This document shows, piece after piece, positions 54,406 through 63,271 of a stretch of DNA of 64,000 nt. A program made the translations under genes and the position numbers. The notes under the pieces are model-generated. The model worked only from the letters and a program-made list of their open reading frames with translations, ran no database searches and was not told where the DNA came from. The first letter of the stretch is position 1. The number at the start of each line of letters is the position of its first letter. The DNA lies in assembly GCF_023074075.1 (NCBI RefSeq), contig NZ_JADPKT010000081.1:1-64000 (forward strand). Reading direction: 5' to 3'. Origin of the DNA: Bradyrhizobium sp. 138. Its GTDB lineage: Bacteria; Pseudomonadota; Alphaproteobacteria; Rhizobiales; Xanthobacteraceae.

Positions 54406-55323
54406 TTACCGCTTACTCCCTTTTTCCTTCTCCAACGCCTTGCGCACCGCGTCGAACTCCCGCACCGAGGCCTTGTCGGCGCGCGGGAAGCGCAGATCGA
54501 GCTTTTCGAGCGCCGCGTTGATCACCGAGCCGATCACGACGCGCGCGAACCATTTGTGGTCGGCTGGCACGACATACCACGGCGCGTGGGACGTGGAGGT
54601 GTGCCGGACGATGTCCTGGTAGACCGCCTGGTAGCGCGGCCACAGCGCGCGCTCCTTGATGTCGTCCATCGAGAATTTCCACTGCTTGGCCGGCTCCTCC
54701 AGCCGGTCGAGGAAGCGCTCGCGCTGCTCGTCCTTGGAGACGTTGAGGAAGAATTTCAGCACCATGGTGCCGTTGCGGCAGAGGTAGCGCTCCCAGGCGG
54801 AAATATCCTCGAACCGCTCCTTCCAGATGTTCTTCGTCACGACCTTGGACGGAAGCTTCTCCTTGACGAGAATCTCCGGGTGCACGCGCGTCACCAGGCA
54901 TTCCTCGTAATGGGAGCGGTTGAAGATGCCGATATGGCCGCGCTCGGGCAGCGCGATCACGTGGCGCCAGAGGAAATCGTGGTCGAGCTCCTTGCTACTC
55001 GGCGCCTTGAAGGCCGTAACTTCGCAGCCCTGCGGATTGATGCCCTCGAAGATCGCCTTGATCGCGCTATCCTTGCCACCCGCGTCCATCGCCTGGAAGA
55101 TGATCAGGAGCGACCAGCGGTCCTGGGCGTAGAGCTTCTCCTGAAACTCGATCAGCCGCTTCTTGTTGGCCTCGAGGATGGCCTGCGCCTTCTCCTTGTC
55201 GAGATCGCCCTTCTCGTCGGTCTTGTGGTCCTTGAGGCGAAACTTGCCGGAGCCATCATAGCGGAACGGCGTGATGTAGCGGTCAAGTTCCTGGGCGAGC
55301 GACTTGGACGGCTTCTTGCTCAT
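54406..55323 (-). CDS. ppk2: PPK2-family polyphosphate:nucleotide phosphotransferase
   Basis: 305 aa. Contains the PPK2 P-loop FQAMDAGGKDSAIKAIFEGI (Walker A G-G-K-D/S, about residue 76-92), the lid-type NPQGCEVTAFKAPSSKELDH, Walker B region IGIFNRSHYEECLVTRVHPE and DDIKERALWPRYQAVYQDIV. Transfers phosphate between polyphosphate and nucleoside mono- or diphosphates; the single-domain ~300-aa length fits class I-III. The start lies 41 bases inside the end of livM, so it is coupled to the liv operon, an unexpected partner. Confidence 0.93.
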   Translation of the reverse strand: MSKKPSKSLAQELDRYITPFRYDGSGKFRLKDHKTDEKGDLDKEKAQAILEANKKRLIEFQEKLYAQDRWSLLIIFQAMDAGGKDSAIKAIFEGINPQGCEVTAFKAPSSKELDHDFLWRHVIALPERGHIGIFNRSHYEECLVTRVHPEILVKEKLPSKVVTKNIWKERFEDISAWERYLCRNGTMVLKFFLNVSKDEQRERFLDRLEEPAKQWKFSMDDIKERALWPRYQAVYQDIVRHTSTSHAPWYVVPADHKWFARVVIGSVINAALEKLDLRFPRADKASVREFDAVRKALEKEKGSKR

Positions 55324-56302
55324 GAGCGCGGGGCACCTTGCGTTGCGGCTTCAATCGGTCGAGCACGCTACCAAGGATGCCCTTGGGAAGGAATATGATG
55401 AAAAGCACGAGCAGCACGCCGTAGACGAGATTGTCCCAACCGACCGCCTTGGTGCCGAAGCCGATGCGAAGGGTTTCCGCCAGCAGGATGGTGATCACCG
55501 CGCCAAAGGTCGGGCCGAGCGAGACGAACAGGCCGCCGACGATGGCCGCGAACACCATCTGCAGCGACACCGCGATGCCGCTGACCGTGTCCGGCGTGAT
55601 GAACATCTGGTACTGGCAGTAGATCGCGCCCGCCAGCGCCGTCATCAGCGCGCTGAGCAGCGTGATCTTCAGCTTCTCCGCGGTGACGTCGACGCCGGCG
55701 GCGGCCGCGGCGTCCTCGTCCTCCGAGATCGCTTCCAGCGCGTAGCGCGCCATGCTGCGATCGACCCAATGCCAGACCACGATGCCGAACAGCCAGACCC
55801 CGAGCGCGATCAGGTACCAGGTCGTCTTGTCGTCGAATTGCAGCGCCAGCAGCTTGTTGCCCGAGGTCCGGTTCGGCGTATAGCCCAGCGAGCCGCCGGT
55901 ATAGTCGCGCGTCGCCGTGATGACCTGGAGCACGATGCCGGACAGCGCCAGCGTCACCAGCACGAAATAGTGCCCGGTGATGCGGAAGCGGAAGCAGGGA
56001 TAACCGACGATCAGCGCCAGCGCACCGGCGGCGACCATGCTGACGGGGATGCCGATCCAGGGCGACCAACCCAGATGATTCCATAGCAGCGCGGTGACAT
56101 AGGCGCCGATCCCCATGAAGCCGCCATGGCCGAGCGAGACGAGGCCGAACCGCCCCATCATCGACCAGGAGGTGTAGGCGAACGACCAGATCAGGATCAG
56201 CACCAGGATGTGCAGATGATAGGGATCACGATAGAGGAAGGGCAGCGCGACCAGCGCCGCCAATCCGATCCCCCAGGCTGCAAGCCGCCCCTGCCCCATC
56301 AT
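55283..56302 (-). CDS. livM: Branched-chain amino-acid-type ABC permease LivM
   Basis: 339 aa from ATG 56302, whose ATGA overlaps the livH stop. About ten membrane helices; conserved GLVSLGHGGFMGIGAYVTAL and the ATPase-contact loop ALEAISEDEDAAAAAGVDVT, typical of LivM. The C-terminus is hydrophilic and overlaps the ppk2 start. Part of an importer for branched-chain or other amino acids, amides or aromatic acids. Confidence 0.94.
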   Translation of the reverse strand: MMGQGRLAAWGIGLAALVALPFLYRDPYHLHILVLILIWSFAYTSWSMMGRFGLVSLGHGGFMGIGAYVTALLWNHLGWSPWIGIPVSMVAAGALALIVGYPCFRFRITGHYFVLVTLALSGIVLQVITATRDYTGGSLGYTPNRTSGNKLLALQFDDKTTWYLIALGVWLFGIVVWHWVDRSMARYALEAISEDEDAAAAAGVDVTAEKLKITLLSALMTALAGAIYCQYQMFITPDTVSGIAVSLQMVFAAIVGGLFVSLGPTFGAVITILLAETLRIGFGTKAVGWDNLVYGVLLVLFIIFLPKGILGSVLDRLKPQRKVPRAHEQEAVQVARPGT

Positions 56303-57180
56303 CGGCGCCTCGCGAGCAGGCCCGCAGGCCGGATGAACATCATGACGATGAAGAAGGCGAAGGCGAGCACATAACCCCATTCGAGATCCGAGAACAGGCC
56401 GCCGAGCGAGATGATCTCGGCGAACACGAAGGCGGCGATGAAGCCGCCGATGAAATTGCCGAGGCCGCCGAGCACGCAGATCAGGAAGGTGATCGGCCCG
56501 AAAGAGAGGCCGACGAAGGGATGCACGTCATATTGCAGCACCAGAAGGCAGGCGGCGAGCCCCGCCAGTGCGCCGCCGAGCGCCGAGGTGATGAGATAGA
56601 TCCGCCTGGTATCGACGCCCATCAGCGCCATGATCTGGCGGTCCTGCGAGATGGCGCGGATCGCGGTGCCGGTGAAGGTGCGCGTCATGAACAGGTAGAC
56701 GGCGACCATGCCGACCAGCGCGGCCAGGAACGAGAGCAATCGTGCGTAGCTGAAGTTCATGTCGCCGAAGGCGAGCACCGGCAGGCGGATGCCGAGATTG
56801 CGGAAGTCGATGCCGAAGGCGACGGTGGCAAAGCTCTGCAGCACGAACAGGACGCCGCCGGTCGCGAGCAGCTGGTTGATGGGCGGGGCGGTCAAGAGCG
56901 GCGCGATCACGAGGTAATGCAGCGCCGCGCCGAGCAGCGCGACCAGCACAATGGTGAGCGGCGCCGCAACGAAATAGCTGACGCCGTAAACCTGCACCAG
57001 GAAATACATGGCATACATGCCGATCATGACGAGCTCGGCGTAGCAGATCCAGGTCACGTCGATGACGCCGAAGATCAGATTGAGCCCGAGCGCGAGCAGC
57101 GCCAGCACGCCGCCGAGCAGGATGCCGTTGATCACGGCCTCCAGCAGGTAGATGTCGAAGACGTCCAGAAATGCCTGCAT
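56299..57180 (-). CDS. livH: Branched-chain amino-acid-type ABC permease LivH
   Basis: 293 aa, eight helices. Typical LivH segments: INGILLGGVLALLALGLNLI, FGVIDVTWICYAELVMIGMY and the EAA-like loop TAIRAISQDRQIMALMGVDT. Lies 13 bp after livF and overlaps livM by four bases; pairs with LivM to form the pore. Confidence 0.95.
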   Translation of the reverse strand: MQAFLDVFDIYLLEAVINGILLGGVLALLALGLNLIFGVIDVTWICYAELVMIGMYAMYFLVQVYGVSYFVAAPLTIVLVALLGAALHYLVIAPLLTAPPINQLLATGGVLFVLQSFATVAFGIDFRNLGIRLPVLAFGDMNFSYARLLSFLAALVGMVAVYLFMTRTFTGTAIRAISQDRQIMALMGVDTRRIYLITSALGGALAGLAACLLVLQYDVHPFVGLSFGPITFLICVLGGLGNFIGGFIAAFVFAEIISLGGLFSDLEWGYVLAFAFFIVMMFIRPAGLLARRR

Positions 57181-57193
57181 GCCTGCGTGAACC

Positions 57194-57898
57194 TCACACC
57201 CCGAGATACGCTTCCTTGACCGTGTCGCTCGCCAGCATCTCGGCCGAAGTGCCGGACGCCCTGATCGTGCCCGCCTCGATCAGATAGGCGCGATCGACCA
57301 CTTTCAGCACCTGCTGCACGTTCTGCTCGACGATCAGCACGGTCAGCCCGCTGGCGCGGATCCGCTTCACCAGCTCGAACACCTGCTGCACCACGACCGG
57401 CGCCAGCCCCGCCGACGGCTCGTCGAGCAGCAGCAGCTTTGGATTGGACATCATCGCGCGGCCGATCGCGCACATCTGCTGCTCGCCGCCGGACATGGTG
57501 CCGGCCATCTGGTGGCGCCGTTCCTTCAGGCGCGGAAACAGATCGAACACCACCTCGAGCCGATCGGCATAATGACCGCGCGCCTCCTTCATGAAGGCGC
57601 CCATCTTGAGGTTGTCGTCGACCGTGAGCTGCGGAAACAATCGCCGGTTCTCGGGCACATGCGCAATACCGAGGCTGACGATCTTGTGCGGCGGCGTTGC
57701 CACGACGTCCACGCCCTCCATTCGGATCGAGCCGCGCGAGGGCCGGATCAGGCCGGAGATGACGCGCATCAAGGTGGTCTTGCCGGCGCCATTGGGGCCG
57801 ATGACGCCGACCGCCTCGCCGGCTTTCACGTCGAGACTGACGTCGAACAGTGCCTGGAAGGTGCCATAGCCGGCATTGACAGCGCGAAGCTCCAGCAT
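57194..57898 (-). CDS. livF: Branched-chain amino-acid-type ABC ATPase LivF
   Basis: 234 aa. Walker A GPNGAGKTT (about residue 37-45), Q-loop region ENRRLFPQLTV, signature MSGGEQQMCAIGRAMMSNPK and Walker B LLLLDEPSAGLAP, with switch His-equivalent in VLIVEQNVQQ (Gln, typical for LivF). GGGAGG lies nine bases before ATG 57898. Three bases separate it from livG. Confidence 0.95.
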   Translation of the reverse strand: MLELRAVNAGYGTFQALFDVSLDVKAGEAVGVIGPNGAGKTTLMRVISGLIRPSRGSIRMEGVDVVATPPHKIVSLGIAHVPENRRLFPQLTVDDNLKMGAFMKEARGHYADRLEVVFDLFPRLKERRHQMAGTMSGGEQQMCAIGRAMMSNPKLLLLDEPSAGLAPVVVQQVFELVKRIRASGLTVLIVEQNVQQVLKVVDRAYLIEAGTIRASGTSAEMLASDTVKEAYLGV

Positions 57899-57901
57899 CG
57901 G

Positions 57902-58669
57902 CTAGCCTCCCGCGCGGCGGCGCGCTTCGGCGGCCGCGGCCTGCGTGGTCTCGGCATCGGTGCCGAGATAGACTTCGATCACGCGCGGATCGCCCGCGAC
58001 CGCACTCGGCAGGCCTTCCGAGATCTTCTCGCCGTGATCGAGCACCATGACGCGGTCGACGACGCGCATCAGGACGCCCATGATGTGCTCGACCCAGATG
58101 ATGGTGATGCCGAGCTCGTCGCGGATGTTCCGCAACATGTCGGCGGCCTGGTCCATCTCGGCCTCGTCGAGACCGCCGAGGCTCTCGTCGGCGAGCAGCA
58201 GTTTTGGCGCGGTGGCGAGCGCCTTGGCGAGCTCGAGCTTCTTCAATCCCGCAGCGCCCAGGCCATCGACGCTGGCATGGCGATCGGTCGGCAGGCCGAC
58301 CATCGCCAGCGACCGCTCGGCCGCCTCTTCGGCCTTGATGCGACTGTGGCGGCCCTGGCCGTAGAAGCCGGCGAGCGCGACGTTCTCGAAGATGGTCAGG
58401 CGGCGGAATGGGCGCGGAATCTGGAAGGTGCGGCCGATGCCGCGGTTGATGATCCGGTGCGGCGCAAGGCCCGCGATCTCGTGCCCGTCGAACAGGATCG
58501 ATCCGGAGCTCGGCGCCAGCGTGCCGGAGAGCATGTTGAAGATCGTGCTCTTGCCCGAGCCGTTGGGGCCGATCAGGCCGAGGATCTCGCCCTGATCGAC
58601 CCGAAACGACACGTTGTTGACGGCGGTGAAGCCGCCGAACCGCTTCACCAGCCCGCTGACTTCCAGCAC
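57902..58669 (-). CDS. livG: Branched-chain amino-acid-type ABC ATPase LivG
   Basis: 255 aa from GTG 58669 (GGAGGG six bases upstream; TTG at 58672 would be too close). Walker A GPNGSGKST, signature replaced by the LivG-style LGAAGLKKLELAKALATAPK, Walker B LLLADESLGGLDEAEMD and switch IIWVEHIMGVLM. Signature L-S-x-G-Q is degenerate (GLGAAGLKK), as is common in one half of Liv heterodimers of this subgroup. The last 15 residues are an Ala/Arg-rich tail. Confidence 0.93.
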   Translation of the reverse strand: MLEVSGLVKRFGGFTAVNNVSFRVDQGEILGLIGPNGSGKSTIFNMLSGTLAPSSGSILFDGHEIAGLAPHRIINRGIGRTFQIPRPFRRLTIFENVALAGFYGQGRHSRIKAEEAAERSLAMVGLPTDRHASVDGLGAAGLKKLELAKALATAPKLLLADESLGGLDEAEMDQAADMLRNIRDELGITIIWVEHIMGVLMRVVDRVMVLDHGEKISEGLPSAVAGDPRVIEVYLGTDAETTQAAAAEARRRAGG

Positions 58670-58684
58670 CAAAGCCCTCCGCTG

Positions 58685-59995
58685 CTACTGGTTGCTGTAG
58701 GTGGTGCCTTTCGGCAGCGGCAGCACGGCGTCGCGCTGCGCCTGGCTCTTCGGCCACACCACATGGGACTTGTCGTCGAGATACTGAATCACGACGGGGA
58801 ACGATCGCTCGTTCTGACCGGACATGGGCGTGCCCTCGCCGTAGAACTTCACGCCGAAGCCGAGCATGGTGCCGCCTTCGGGGATGTCGGTGTCGAGCGC
58901 CGCCTTGCGCAGCGCGTCGGGATCGACGCCACCGTATTTCTTGATCGCTCGCGGCAGCACGTCGGCCATGAACACGTAAGTGTTGGACGCGCCGATGCCG
59001 ACATGGGCGGAGCGGATGGCGACGCCGGGCCGGATCTTGTCGAACTCCTCGCCGACCATCTTGATGACGGGCGGAAGCTTCGGATCCATGGTCTTCTGAT
59101 TGGCAAGCCAGATCGAGATCGGGTCGGCGTTGAAGATATAGGTGGCGTCGGCGCCCATGCCTTCCTTCAGCTTCTCATAGACGCCATAGCCCGCGCCATG
59201 CCCCATGAGCGCGCCGAACTTCAGGCCCTGCTCGCGGGCCTGGCGCAGCAGCAAGGTGATGTCCGGATTGTAGCCGGTGTGGAAGATCACGTCGGGCTTG
59301 GCGCGCTTCAGCTTGGTCACCAGCGGGGACAGATCGGGCGCGGTCGCCGAATAGCCCTCCTTGAGCACGACGTTGAAGCCGGCCTTCTTCGCACCGACCT
59401 CATTGCCCTTGGAGACGTCGACGCCATAGGCGCCGTCCTCGTGGATGACGGCGACGCGCAAATCCTTTGGGTCCTTGCCGAGCTTCTCCTTGGCGTTCTG
59501 CGCGATAAAATCCATCGTCATCATGCCGAACTGGTCGCCGCTCGCCTGCGGGCGGAACACGTATTTGTAGCCCTTCTCGTTGAACACAGCCGAGGAGATG
59601 CAGGTCGTCATCCACATGAACTTCTTGAGCTGCTCGACGCGGGCGGCCACCGGCACGCATTGCGCCGAGGAGAAGAAGCCGAGCACCATGTCGACCTTCT
59701 CCTGCTCGAGCAGGCGGACGGATTCGTTGATGGCGATGTCGGGCTTGCTCTGCGCGTCGGCATAGACCGCCTCGATCTTGTAGCCCTCGACGCCGGACTT
59801 GGCGAAATGGTCGAGGATGATCTTTGTGCCGACATAGTTCAGCTCGGAGCCGCCGCCGGCCAGAGGTCCGGTCAAATCAAACACGACGCCGATCTTGATC
59901 TTCTTGTCCTGAGCCTGGGCGGACACCGCCAAGCCCGTCGCTGATATCGCGACCACCAGACCACGTACCAACCGGGCAGCCATGCGCAGGCGCAT
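58685..59995 (-). CDS. livK: ABC substrate-binding protein LivK-like, first gene of liv operon
   Basis: 436 aa from ATG 59995 (GGGAGG five bases upstream; the frame extends to 60025). Signal peptide MRLRMAARLVRGLVVAISAT, cut near AQA. Type I periplasmic fold: IKIGVVFDLTGPLAGGGSEL and VAVIHEDGAYGVDVSKGNEV. Paralogous along its whole length to the orphan binding protein at 17078. It heads the operon livK-livG-livF-livH-livM-ppk2, with gaps of 15 bp or less. Ligand likely an amino acid or aromatic/amide compound. Confidence 0.94.
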   Translation of the reverse strand: MRLRMAARLVRGLVVAISATGLAVSAQAQDKKIKIGVVFDLTGPLAGGGSELNYVGTKIILDHFAKSGVEGYKIEAVYADAQSKPDIAINESVRLLEQEKVDMVLGFFSSAQCVPVAARVEQLKKFMWMTTCISSAVFNEKGYKYVFRPQASGDQFGMMTMDFIAQNAKEKLGKDPKDLRVAVIHEDGAYGVDVSKGNEVGAKKAGFNVVLKEGYSATAPDLSPLVTKLKRAKPDVIFHTGYNPDITLLLRQAREQGLKFGALMGHGAGYGVYEKLKEGMGADATYIFNADPISIWLANQKTMDPKLPPVIKMVGEEFDKIRPGVAIRSAHVGIGASNTYVFMADVLPRAIKKYGGVDPDALRKAALDTDIPEGGTMLGFGVKFYGEGTPMSGQNERSFPVVIQYLDDKSHVVWPKSQAQRDAVLPLPKGTTYSNQ

Positions 59996-60087
59996 CAAAA
60001 CCTCCCTGACGATTGTGCATTGCATTCGTCTTGCTCTTGCTTGCCCCCATCACATGGGCAGAGCGCAGCGATGTCAAGCCTTGCGCA

Positions 60088-60792
60088 TCAACGCGAGGCG
60101 AACTGCTGCTCGATAAAGGCCGTGACAAATCGCGGCATGGTCGGCGTGAGATCACTCATCCCGCGCACGAGATGGATGGCCGATAATTCAGGCTCGTCCT
60201 CACGGGCGAGATTGGCTTCGATCCGGGCTCGAGCCTCGTCGCCAGGAATATCGAGGTTGAGCACCTGCATCATCGCAATCGTGGGGCCGCTGACGACGCA
60301 GTGCCAGTCCGGCTCGGCCCGATAGTCCGCCGCCGTCAGACCAGTCTCCTCCTCGATTTCGCGGACGACGCTGCCGGGAATGTCCAGCGCCCCATCCGTA
60401 ACGTCGTCGAGGTCGGGCGTACCCGAGGGGAAATAGATGCGGCCCGCATTGGCGGTATGCTGCGCCATCTCGCCCATGATGAAAGCGCCGTCGGAGCTGC
60501 GCAGCGCGCCCATGCCAAACCCGTTGAACACCGCCTTGTCGGGAAAGCCCCAGTCACGCCAGGCGAGGAAGCTGGCAAAATCGGTCTCGAAATAGGTCGC
60601 CGAGAGATGGCCATCCGCAAACACCGCGTCCCGCCCGAACAGGACGCGGCCGTTCCAGATCTTCGGCCGCTCGCGCTGCTTCTCGGCGAAATGCGCCGCG
60701 ATCTCGGCGCGCCGTTCCTCCGCGAAGGACCAGAGGATCGGCCGCACGGCAAGATCGAGCGTCGTGACGCGATGAATGATTGGTGACGTCAT
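60088..60792 (-). CDS. NUDIX hydrolase
   Basis: 234 aa. NUDIX box near residue 120-145: G-T-P-D-L-D-D-V... then VVREIEEETGLTAADY, with the R-E-x-x-E-E-x-G-L core that binds the divalent metal. The N-terminal ~100 residues (TTLDLAVRPILWSFAEERRA) are a substrate-recognition domain. Members hydrolyse nucleoside diphosphate-linked compounds. It lies 29 bp downstream of the binding-protein gene at 60822 and about 90 bp upstream of livK, same strand; a functional link is not evident. Confidence 0.88.
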   Translation of the reverse strand: MTSPIIHRVTTLDLAVRPILWSFAEERRAEIAAHFAEKQRERPKIWNGRVLFGRDAVFADGHLSATYFETDFASFLAWRDWGFPDKAVFNGFGMGALRSSDGAFIMGEMAQHTANAGRIYFPSGTPDLDDVTDGALDIPGSVVREIEEETGLTAADYRAEPDWHCVVSGPTIAMMQVLNLDIPGDEARARIEANLAREDEPELSAIHLVRGMSDLTPTMPRFVTAFIEQQFASR

Positions 60793-60821
60793 GAGCGACG
60801 ACTACCGCATCTTCGCGTCAG

Positions 60822-61847
60822 CTATTTGGCATTCCCCGTCGTCTTCTTGGCCTGATCGACGAACTTGTTGGTGAAGGTCTTGCTGACGTCGATCTTGGCA
60901 TTGGCCACCTCGGGCGAGCCGACGCTGAACACCGCGAGCACGGCGTCCGCGCCCTTCGGGTCCATCTTGCCGGTCTCCGAGTACATCGGGATCGTGTTCT
61001 TCAGCGCGGCGAGATAGAGGTCCTTGTTCTTGCCGACCGTCTCTTCCGGCATCTTCGCCATGATTTCCTCAGGCGAATGCGAATGGATCCAGGCGAGCGT
61101 GGCGAGGATCGCGTTGGTGAGCCCCTGCGTCTCCTTTTCGTGGCTATTGACCCAGGCCGCCGTCGAGTACAGCGCTCCGCCCGGATATTCGCCGCCGAAG
61201 GTCTCGAGCGTGTCCTTCTGCGTGCGGGTGTCGGAGAGGATGCGCAGATCCTTGTGGCTGCCCTGGAGCACGGTGACGGAGGGATCGAGCATCACGGCGG
61301 CATCGATCTGGCCCTGCTCCATCGCGGCGACGGCGGTGGCGCCTAAGCCGACGCCGATCACGGCGGCGCTGGTGGGATCGATGCCGTTCTTCTTGAGCAT
61401 GTACTTCAGGAAGAAGTCGGTGGAGGAGCCGGGCGCGCTGACGCCGACCTTCTTGCCGGCGAGATCCTTGACCGACTTGATGTCGTTGGTTCGCGAGGGC
61501 GCGACCACGAGCACGAGGCCGGGATAGCGGTCATAGACCACGAAAGCCTGCAGCTCCTGCTTCTTGGCGGCCAGATTGACGCAATGGTCGAAATAGCCCG
61601 AGACCACGTCGGCGCTGCCGCCGAGCACGGCTTTGAGCGCGTCCGAACCGCCCTTGAGATCGACCAGCTCGACATTGAGGCCGGCCTTCTCGTATTCGCC
61701 GAGCTGCTTGGCCAGCACCGTCGGCAGATAGCACAGGCAGGAGCCGCCGCCGATCGCGATGGTGACCTTGCTCTGCGCCGCGGCAAAACCGGTGGTGAGC
61801 GTCAGCGCGAGCAGCGCGCCGGCAAGCCTGGCAATCGTGTTCTTCAT
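60822..61847 (-). CDS. ABC substrate-binding protein, NMT1/TauA/SsuA type
   Basis: 341 aa from ATG 61847 (GGAGG upstream). Signal peptide MKNTIARLAGALLALTLTTG, cut near AAA. Mature type II fold: VTIAIGGGSCLCYLPTVLAK, QLGEYEKAGLNVELVDLKGG, VVSGYFDHCVNLAAKKQELQ and LAGKKVGVSAPGSSTDFFLK. Three Cys in the ligand-side segments (SCLCY, DHCVN) are unusual. Belongs with the permease (62483) and ATPase (63271), although the cupin gene on the other strand splits the unit. Confidence 0.9.
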   Translation of the reverse strand: MKNTIARLAGALLALTLTTGFAAAQSKVTIAIGGGSCLCYLPTVLAKQLGEYEKAGLNVELVDLKGGSDALKAVLGGSADVVSGYFDHCVNLAAKKQELQAFVVYDRYPGLVLVVAPSRTNDIKSVKDLAGKKVGVSAPGSSTDFFLKYMLKKNGIDPTSAAVIGVGLGATAVAAMEQGQIDAAVMLDPSVTVLQGSHKDLRILSDTRTQKDTLETFGGEYPGGALYSTAAWVNSHEKETQGLTNAILATLAWIHSHSPEEIMAKMPEETVGKNKDLYLAALKNTIPMYSETGKMDPKGADAVLAVFSVGSPEVANAKIDVSKTFTNKFVDQAKKTTGNAK

Positions 61848-61985
61848 TGGTTTCCTCCGTTCGGCCGGCGGCACCATAGAGCAGCAGGGCTGGCTTGAGA
61901 AGCGTGGCCTAAGGCACTGGCCATCGGCCATTCGGCGCAATAGCATGCCCGGACAGGAATAAGTCTCGATGGGGGAGGACCATCC

Positions 61986-62434
61986 ATGAATCGCTTTACA
62001 GCCGGGCTGTCGATTGCCACCGCCTTTGCCGCCGGATGCGGCGCAACCCATTTGCTCCGGCCGGCACTTGCCGCCGAGAACATCACCGCGCAGATCATCC
62101 ATACCGGCGAGATGGAGGGTGATGCGCTCGGGTCTGCCAATGCGGTCGGCTACCGCTCAAAAATGTTCGCGAGCGCGGACGGCGCCACCGTCTCGATCCA
62201 GGTCGGCAACGTGCCCAAGCACATGCATCCCAACACCAACGAGATCCAGTACATCCTGGACGGCACCGGCACGATCTGGCTCGGCGACAAGGAGGTGACG
62301 GTGAAGCCCGGCGACCTCGTGATCATTCCGAAGGGCACGCCGATGGCGGCACCAAGCCGATCAGCGGACAGGTCAAGGCGATCGCGATCAAGACCCCGCC
62401 GCAGGCGCCCGACGACACCAAGCTGTTGGATTGA
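61986..62434 (+). pseudogene. Cupin-domain protein with a one-base frameshift
   Basis: ATG 61986 after GGGGGAGGACC. Signal-like N-terminus MNRFTAGLSIATAFAAGCGA. The cupin barrel follows: VSIQVGNVPKHMHPNTNEIQ (metal H-x-H...E), YILDGTGTIWLGDKEVTVKP, GDLVIIPKGTP. At 62342/62343 one base appears lost: the reading should continue HGGTKPISGQVKAIAIK to the TGA at 62432, but the frame instead runs into Arg/Ser-rich nonsense to 62486. Restoring one C after CCG gives P-H-G-G-T, the standard second cupin metal His. Either a real mutation or a sequencing error. It lies between the permease and binding-protein genes, on the opposite strand. Confidence 0.8.
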
Positions 62435-62482
62435 GCGGTCACGCTATCGGGGCTCGCGACGATACGCGGGCCCCGCTTCCAC

Positions 62483-63271
62483 CTAGCCGCGCCCGTCCGA
62501 CGCCGTCGGCCGCCACACCAAGAGCCTGCGCTCGACCAGCGTGACGCCATAGTCGATCAGGATCACGAACGCCGACAGCACGAACATGCCGGCGAACACG
62601 CCGGCGACGTCGAACACGCCTTCGGCCTGCTGGATCAGATAGCCGAGACCCGCTGCCGACCCCAGATATTCGCCGACGACCGCGCCGACCACGGCGAAGC
62701 CGACCGAGGTGTGCAGCGAGGAGAACATCCAGGACAGCGCCGAGGGCCAATAGACGTGCTGCATCAGCTGCCGCTCGCTCATGCCGAGCATGCGGCCATT
62801 GTCGAGCACGGTGCGGCTGACCTCCTTCACGCCCTGATAGACGTTGAAGAAGACGATGAAGAACACCAGCGTGACGCCGAGCGCGACCTTGGACCAGATG
62901 CCGAGCCCAAGCCACAACGCGAAGATCGGCGCCAGCACCACGCGCGGCAGCGCGTTGACCATCTTCACGTAAGGGTCGAACACCGCCGCGACCAGCGGCT
63001 GACGCGCGAACCAGAAGCCGACCAGCACGCCGCCGGCCGATCCGATCACAAAGGCCAGAATCGATTCCGTCAGCGTGATGCCGAGATGTTTCCAGATCAC
63101 GCCGGACGAGAACCACTTCACGATCTGGCTGAACACGTCGAACGGGTTGGAGAAGAAGAACGGCGGCAACAGGATCTTGCCGAACACCGGGACGGTCGAC
63201 AGCACCTGCCACAGCACGATGCAGATAACAGCGACCAGGATTTGCAGTGCAAGCAGCGTCGGGCGCGACAT
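62483..63271 (-). CDS. ABC transporter permease, SsuC/TauC type
   Basis: 262 aa with six membrane helices. First helix LALQILVAVICIVLWQVLST; conserved LPRVVLAPIFALWLGLGIWS and the ATPase-contact loop NGRMLGMSERQLMQHVYWPS. Start ATG shares one base with the ATPase stop (TGATG), so the pair is translationally coupled. Forms the pore of a sulfonate/nitrate/pyrimidine-type importer with the ATPase at 63271 and the binding protein at 60822. Confidence 0.93.
   Translation of the reverse strand: MSRPTLLALQILVAVICIVLWQVLSTVPVFGKILLPPFFFSNPFDVFSQIVKWFSSGVIWKHLGITLTESILAFVIGSAGGVLVGFWFARQPLVAAVFDPYVKMVNALPRVVLAPIFALWLGLGIWSKVALGVTLVFFIVFFNVYQGVKEVSRTVLDNGRMLGMSERQLMQHVYWPSALSWMFSSLHTSVGFAVVGAVVGEYLGSAAGLGYLIQQAEGVFDVAGVFAGMFVLSAFVILIDYGVTLVERRLLVWRPTASDGRG

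Noticed and set aside
57512..59944. Long + strand open frame of about 810 codons opposite livF-livG-livK
   Set aside because: Shadow of three well-supported genes; no recognisable domain and unnatural residue mix.
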